This document shows, one piece after another, positions 59,822 to 64,000 of a DNA stretch of 64,000 nt (the stretch's first letter is position 1; each line of letters opens with the position of its first letter). The position numbers were made by a program, and so were the translations under genes. The notes under the pieces were generated by a model. It was given only the letters and a program-made list of their open reading frames with translations. It was not told the origin of the DNA and did no database searches. This stretch comes from Pseudonocardia sp. HH130629-09 (GTDB taxonomy: Bacteria; Actinomycetota; Actinomycetes; Mycobacteriales; Pseudonocardiaceae), in contig NZ_CP011868.1 of assembly GCF_001294645.1 (NCBI RefSeq), positions 930,001 through 994,000 on the forward strand. Direction: 5' to 3'.

Positions 59822-61297
59822 CTCGACGGTGAACACCGTCCGGCCGGGGGAGCTGTCGACCCCGACCGTCCCGTCGTGGGCGGCGACGACCGCCGCCACG
59901 ATCGCCAGGCCCAGCCCGGTGCTGGGGGTGTCGTTCCCGGCACGGGTGCGCCCCTCCGCGCCGCGGGCGAACCGCTCGAACACCCGGGGCAGGACGTCCG
60001 GGGCGATGCCGGGGCCGTCGTCGGCGACCTGGAGCCGGACCCGGCCGGGGACGGGGTGGCCGAGGGTGACGGTGACCGTCGTGCCGGGCGGGGTGTGGGT
60101 GCGGGCGTTCGCGAACAGGTTGGTGACCACCTGGGCGAGCCGGTGGGCGTCGCCGGTGACGGTGACCGGCTCGTCGGGCAGCTGCGGGAACCAGCGGTGG
60201 TCTCGGCCCGCCACGTGGGCGTCCCCGACGGCGTCGAGGACCAGCCGCGTGAGGTCCACCTCGGCGCGCTCCAGCGGCCGGCCCGCGTCGAGCCGGGCGA
60301 GCAGCAGCAGGTCCTCGACCAGCGTGGACATGCGTTCGGCCTGCGAGCTGATCCGGGCCAGCGCGTGGGTGGTCCGCTCCGGGACCGGCTCGCGCTCGCG
60401 GCGCGACAGCTCGGCGTAGCCGCGGATCGCCGTCAGCGGGGTGCGCAGCTCGTGGCTGGCGTCGGCGACGAAACGACGCAGCCGCGTCTCGGACTCCTGG
60501 CGGGCGGCGAGTGCGCCCTCGACGTTGTCGAGCATGTGGTTGAGCGCGGTGCCGACCTGCCCGACCTCGGTGCGCGGGTCGGGCTCGGGGACGCGTGCGG
60601 CGAGGTGCACCTCGCCCCGGTCCAGCGGCAGGTTCCCGACCTGTGCGGCGACGCCGGCGACGCGTTCGAGCGGACGCAGCGCGCGCCGCACCAGCACGGC
60701 CGCCGCACCGCCCGTGAGCACCACGGCCCCGCCGAGCACGACGAGCTCGATGACGACGAGCCTGCTCACGGTGGCACCGGCGTTGTCCGGCTGTGCGATC
60801 AGGTAGGTCGTCGTCCCCTCGGTCCAGCCGATCACCCGGTAGTCGCCCAGCGACAGCGTCACGTCGCGGGCGGTGGTGTCGGCGGGCATCGAGCGCAGCG
60901 CGGCCAGGTCGGCCTCGGGGACGGCGGTGGTGGTCCCGCCCCGCTGGGCCAGGCGGGCGCTCACGACGCGGCCGTCGTCCAGCACCGCCCCGATCGCGTT
61001 CGTGCCGGGGCCCGGGCCGAGGAACATCCCCCCGGGCGGGCCCCCGCCCTGGCCGCCCGGCGTGGGGGTGCCGTCGTCGTGGGTGAGCCGGCCGGGGGCG
61101 CGCCCGGTCTGCTGGGCGACGAAGCCCTCCAGGGAGAACGACAGCTCGCGGTCCTGCCGGGTGGACAGGTAGCGGTCGAGCGAGAGGGTCGTCGCGACGC
61201 CGATCGCCACGCACGCCACCGTGAACAGCAGCAGCACCGTGCCGACGAGCCGGGCCCGCAGCGAGCGGACCTGACCGGAGACGCGAGTGACGACCAT
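59807..61297 (-). CDS. Two-component sensor histidine kinase
   Basis: 496 residues. Membrane helices at about 16-38 and 180-203 enclose a sensor domain with a Gly/Pro-rich stretch (GGQGGGPPGGMFLGPGPG). Then a HAMP linker (RRALRPLERVAGVAAQVGNL), the H-box FVADASHELRTPLTAIRGYAE (phosphorylated His), N-box VVTNLFANARTHTPP, D/G boxes QVADDGPGIAP and TGLGLAIVAAVVAAH. Pairs with the regulator encoded 4 bp upstream (MprAB/TcrYA-like). Signal unknown. Confidence 0.94.
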   Translation of the reverse strand: MVVTRVSGQVRSLRARLVGTVLLLFTVACVAIGVATTLSLDRYLSTRQDRELSFSLEGFVAQQTGRAPGRLTHDDGTPTPGGQGGGPPGGMFLGPGPGTNAIGAVLDDGRVVSARLAQRGGTTTAVPEADLAALRSMPADTTARDVTLSLGDYRVIGWTEGTTTYLIAQPDNAGATVSRLVVIELVVLGGAVVLTGGAAAVLVRRALRPLERVAGVAAQVGNLPLDRGEVHLAARVPEPDPRTEVGQVGTALNHMLDNVEGALAARQESETRLRRFVADASHELRTPLTAIRGYAELSRREREPVPERTTHALARISSQAERMSTLVEDLLLLARLDAGRPLERAEVDLTRLVLDAVGDAHVAGRDHRWFPQLPDEPVTVTGDAHRLAQVVTNLFANARTHTPPGTTVTVTLGHPVPGRVRLQVADDGPGIAPDVLPRVFERFARGAEGRTRAGNDTPSTGLGLAIVAAVVAAHDGTVGVDSSPGRTVFTVELPVR

Positions 61298-61301
61298 CGG
61301 G

Positions 61302-62042
61302 TCAGTCCGCGGCGGGCCGCAGTACGTAGCCCGCGCCGCGCACCGTGTGGATCATCGGCCGGCGACCGGCGTCGATCTTCTTGCGCAGGTAGGAGACGTA
61401 GAGCTCGACCACGTTGGACTGGCCGCCGAAGTCGTAGTTCCACACCCGGTCGAGGATCTGGGCCTTCGACAGCACCCGGCGGGGGTTGCGCATGAGGTAC
61501 CGCAGCAGCTCGAACTCCGTCGCGGTCAGCTCCACCGGCTCGCCGGCGCGGGACACCTCGTGCGCGTCCTCGTCGAGCACCAGGTCGCCCACCACCAGCT
61601 CCGAGGAGCGCTGGGCGGCGGCCATCCCCGCGCGGCGCAGCAGCCCGCGCAGCCGTGCGACCAGCTCCTCCAGCGAGAACGGCTTGGTGACGTAGTCGTC
61701 GCCACCCGCGGTGAGGCCGGCGACCCGGTCCTCGACGGCGTCGCGCGCGGTCAGGAACAGCACCGGCACCTCGGGGGTGTCGGCGCGGACCCGGCGCAGC
61801 ACCTCGAAGCCGTCGACGTCGGGCAGCATCACGTCGAGCACGATCGCGTCCGGACGGAAGTCGCGGGCGTGACGCACCGCGGACATCCCGTCGGCGGCGG
61901 CGCGGACCTCCCAGCCCTCGTAGCGCAGGGCCATCGAGAGCAGGTCCGACAACGTGGGCTCGTCGTCCACGACGAGCACCCGGATCGGGCCGCCGTCGGC
62001 GCGGCGCAGCGGGTCGGCGTCCCGGTCCATCACCTCGGTCAT
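61302..62042 (-). CDS. OmpR-family response regulator
   Basis: 246 residues. Receiver domain with IRVLVVDDEPTLSD, phospho-acceptor Asp in AIVLDVMLPDVDGFEV and Lys in DDYVTKPFSLEELVARL; winged-helix DNA-binding domain LTATEFELLRYLMRNPRRVLSKAQILDRVW to YLRKKIDAGRRPMIHTVRGAGYVLRP. Cognate of the kinase directly downstream. Its ATG overlaps the stop of the siderophore-interacting gene (ATGA), so the three genes are transcribed together. Confidence 0.95.
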   Translation of the reverse strand: MTEVMDRDADPLRRADGGPIRVLVVDDEPTLSDLLSMALRYEGWEVRAAADGMSAVRHARDFRPDAIVLDVMLPDVDGFEVLRRVRADTPEVPVLFLTARDAVEDRVAGLTAGGDDYVTKPFSLEELVARLRGLLRRAGMAAAQRSSELVVGDLVLDEDAHEVSRAGEPVELTATEFELLRYLMRNPRRVLSKAQILDRVWNYDFGGQSNVVELYVSYLRKKIDAGRRPMIHTVRGAGYVLRPAAD

Positions 62043-62854
62043 GCTAGGAGCACACCGCACGGACCTGTGCGACGGCTGTGCGTTCGCTGTCGGTTCACCG
62101 CGCGCCAGTACCCCGTGGCGTAGACGGCGCGCCGGTCGAACCCCCGTTCGTCGAGCAGGTGCGCGCGCAGCTCCTTGACCGCGGCGGACTCCCCGGACAG
62201 CCACGCCTGGCCGCGGCCGTCGGGCAGCTCGGCGGCCCGCACTGCCGCGACCAGCGGCTCACCCGCCGGGGCGGCGCCGCGGTGCACCCAGGTGACGGCG
62301 ACGTCGCCGGGCAGGGTCTGCTCCTCGCCGGCGTCGGCGACCTCGGCGACGACCCGGACCGGCACCCCGGGGGCCGCCTCGGCGAGGGTCTCGCACACGG
62401 TCGCGATGGCGGGCAGGGCGGACTCGTCGCCGATCACGAGGTGGTGCGCGGCGGCCGGGTCCGGCTCCCAGCGCCCGCCGGGCTCGGACACCCCGACCCA
62501 GTCCCCGGGGGCGGCCGACACGGCCCAGGCGGCGGCCGGCCCGTGCCCGGCGTGGACGACGAAGTCGACGTCGAGTTCACCGTGGCCGCCGGCGTCGGGG
62601 GCGAAGCGGCGCACCGTGTAGGTGCGGATCGCCGGGCGGGCCTCCCCGGCGGGCCAGACCGGGCCGCCGGTCGAGGCGCGCGGCACGGCGGGTCGTTCCT
62701 GGCCCTCGACCGGGAAGAACATCTTGATCCGGCGGTCCGGGCCGTGCCCGGGGAACCCGGCCAGCTCCTCGCCGGTCAGGGTCACCCGGACCATGCCGGG
62801 GGTGACCCGCTCGGTGCGGGCCACCTGCAGCAGGCGTGGTGCGGTCGTGCTCAT
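62039..62854 (-). CDS. Siderophore-interacting protein (FAD-dependent ferric reductase)
   Basis: 271 residues. FAD-binding motif in AIRTYTVRRFAPDAG, the SIP family segment LDVDFVVHAGHGPAAAWAVSAAPGDWVGVSEPGG, HHLVIGDESALPAIATVCETL and QAWLSGESAAVKELRAHLLDERG identify the ViuB/SIP family. It releases iron from imported ferric siderophores using NAD(P)H. Upstream of and coupled to the two-component regulator gene. It could also serve chelates brought in by the importer at 36-39 kb, though nothing in the sequence links the two. Confidence 0.93.
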   Translation of the reverse strand: MSTTAPRLLQVARTERVTPGMVRVTLTGEELAGFPGHGPDRRIKMFFPVEGQERPAVPRASTGGPVWPAGEARPAIRTYTVRRFAPDAGGHGELDVDFVVHAGHGPAAAWAVSAAPGDWVGVSEPGGRWEPDPAAAHHLVIGDESALPAIATVCETLAEAAPGVPVRVVAEVADAGEEQTLPGDVAVTWVHRGAAPAGEPLVAAVRAAELPDGRGQAWLSGESAAVKELRAHLLDERGFDRRAVYATGYWRAVNRQRTHSRRTGPCGVLLA

Positions 62855-62880
62855 GGCCGGGAATTGTCCCGGACGCGCGC

Positions 62881-63486
62881 TCAGGTCCGGTCGCCGAGGC
62901 CCGCCAGGCCGGTCCAGACCAGGTCCATCAGGAACTCGGTGGCCTGGTCCGCGGTGATCGCCTCGTCCTGGCCGCGCCAGACGGCGAGCCGCTCGCAGGC
63001 CCCGACGATCACCTGCGCCCAGCCGGTCAGCCGGGTCGGCTCGGTGCCGGGGACCTGCGCGGCGAGCAGGGCGGCGATGAAGTCGGTCTGCTGGGCGCGG
63101 ATCTCCTCCAGCGCGGTGTCGGTGACCCCGGCCTCGGAGCAGAACAGCTGCCAGGCCGGAGCCCGGCGGTCCAGGTAGTGGAAGAAGGCCAGCGTCCCGC
63201 CCCGCAGCATCGCCTCCGGCGAGTCCGCGGCCCCCGCCGCCTGCGCGACGACGTCGAGCAGCTCGGACCGGGCCCGCGCGATCGCGGCCAGCAGCAGGCC
63301 CTCCTTGGACCCGAAGTGGGTGTAGAGCACCGGCTTGGTGACACCCACCCGCTCAGCGACCTGCTCCATCGAGACCTCGGCGTAGCCCCGCTCGCCGAAG
63401 ACGGCGACGGCCGCGTCGACGATCTGGCGCTCGCGCTCCGCCCTGGGCACGCGGCGGCGGGGGCCGGGTACGGTCTGCGCGGTCAC
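62881..63486 (-). CDS. TetR-family transcriptional regulator
   Basis: 201 residues from GTG 63486. HTH in IVDAAVAVFGERGYAEVSMEQVAERVGVTKPVLYTHFGSKEGLLLAAI. The C-terminal ligand domain includes FFHYLDRRAPAWQLFCSEAG and GACERLAVWRGQD. Divergent from menC with a perfect palindrome in the 50-bp gap, so probable autoregulation and possible control of menC. Confidence 0.93.
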   Translation of the reverse strand: MTAQTVPGPRRRVPRAERERQIVDAAVAVFGERGYAEVSMEQVAERVGVTKPVLYTHFGSKEGLLLAAIARARSELLDVVAQAAGAADSPEAMLRGGTLAFFHYLDRRAPAWQLFCSEAGVTDTALEEIRAQQTDFIAALLAAQVPGTEPTRLTGWAQVIVGACERLAVWRGQDEAITADQATEFLMDLVWTGLAGLGDRT

Positions 63487-63503
63487 GTCGGAGACTTTAC
63501 CCT

Positions 63504-63516
63504 CAGTAAGTTACTG
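63504..63516. promoter_or_regulatory. TetR-type operator palindrome
   Basis: CAGTAA-g-TTACTG, perfect 6-bp arms around one base, lying 18 bp from the TetR start and 21 bp from the menC start. It matches the TTAC..GTAA style of TetR operators and overlaps both promoters. Confidence 0.7.
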
Positions 63517-63536
63517 ACGGTAGGAAGTGAGCGGGA

Positions 63537-64000
63537 ATGGACGTCTACTCCCTGCCGATGACCACCCGGTTCCGCGGGATCACCGTGCGCGAGGGCCTGC
63601 TGCTGTCCGGCCCGGCCGGCTGGGGCGAGTTCTGCCCCTTCCCCGAGTACGACGACCGCGAGGCCGTCGCGTGGCTGGCCGCGGCCCGCGAGGCGGCCGG
63701 GACGGGCTGGCCGGAACCGGTGCGCGACCGGGTGCCGGTCAACTGCACCGTGCCCGCCGTCGGGCCCGAGCGGGCCCAGCGGATCGTGCGCGCCTCCGGC
63801 TGCACCACCGCGAAGGTCAAGGTCGCCGACCCGGGTGCTCCGCTGTCCGAGGACGTCGAGCGCGTCGCCGCCGTCCGCGACGCGCTCGGCCCCGCCGGGC
63901 TGGTCCGGGTGGACGCCAACGCCGCCTGGGACGTCGCGACGGCCGTCGCCGCGATCGGCGAGCTCGACCGGGCCGCCGGGGGTCTGGAGTACGTCGAGCA
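63537..64000 (+). CDS. menC: o-Succinylbenzoate synthase, partial at right edge
   Basis: First 154 residues only. MDVYSLPMTTRFRGITVREGLLLSGPAGWGEFCPFPEYDDREAV is the MenC start seen in actinobacteria, and TTAKVKVADPG holds the K-x-K catalytic pair of the enolase superfamily, followed by LVRVDANAAWDV with the first metal-binding Asp. It dehydrates SHCHC to o-succinylbenzoate in menaquinone synthesis. Continues off the window. ATG 63537 lies just after a GAGCGGGA site. Confidence 0.9.
   Translation, partial: MDVYSLPMTTRFRGITVREGLLLSGPAGWGEFCPFPEYDDREAVAWLAAAREAAGTGWPEPVRDRVPVNCTVPAVGPERAQRIVRASGCTTAKVKVADPGAPLSEDVERVAAVRDALGPAGLVRVDANAAWDVATAVAAIGELDRAAGGLEYVE

Overview
The window is high-GC DNA (except about 39950-40930, which is visibly lower) from an actinobacterium. 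Pseudonocardia or another Pseudonocardiaceae genus is my best inference, from dense GTG starts, 4-bp start/stop overlaps, a RamB-type regulator facing isocitrate lyase, actinobacterial Orn, and a B12-riboswitch-controlled class I ribonucleotide reductase. No rRNA gene or CRISPR array is present. Two tRNAs (Lys-CTT, His-GTG) lie at 42.3-42.5 kb.

Layout. 0-5.5 kb: a frameshifted IS701-like remnant, nrdAB (class Ic, Phe in place of the radical Tyr) under a cobalamin riboswitch, and an amidohydrolase. 5.5-13.5 kb: an IS1380 element, then a metal operon (cbtB-cbtA-arsR-three envelope proteins), with an IS256 element just upstream of cbtB. 13.5-27 kb: carbon metabolism, comprising methylcitrate/citrate synthase with a PEP-mutase-superfamily partner, hydroxyacyl-CoA dehydrogenase, aceA, divergent ramB, a PabB-PabC fusion, and a tightly coupled valine/isobutyrate operon (mmsA, acyl-CoA dehydrogenase, hydroxyisobutyryl-CoA hydrolase, mmsB, enoyl-CoA hydratase). 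27-30 kb: a second cbtBA pair whose cbtA is split by a fresh IS30 copy, and a 5'-eroded Opp/Nik-type permease.

30.2-39.6 kb is the most unusual part: a compact RiPP-type locus. It has a divergent putative 2OG-Fe(II) oxygenase-like protein, a 42-residue peptide gene followed by a 12-bp hairpin, a YcaO protein with a degenerate N-terminal partner domain and C-terminal PxPxP motif, an LLM-class flavin/F420 oxidoreductase, a MATE exporter, and a complete siderophore/cobalamin-type ABC importer ending in a CbiX-like/[2Fe-2S] protein. Export plus chelate import suggests a peptide-derived metallophore or a related metal-handling product. This is inference; the chemistry and the metal are unknown.

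39.6-42.3 kb is a small integrated element at tRNA-Lys with an integrase and a frameshifted proteasome-like gene. 42.5-64 kb looks like core genome: orn, a HerA-like ATPase, two PH-domain membrane proteins, two ArnT-like glycosyltransferases (one frameshifted) around a GT2-GtrA protein, a HAD phosphatase, a sucrase/ferredoxin-like protein, an acyl-CoA synthetase, SpeG, a MerR regulator, a two-component system, a siderophore-interacting reductase, TetR, and the start of menC at the right edge.
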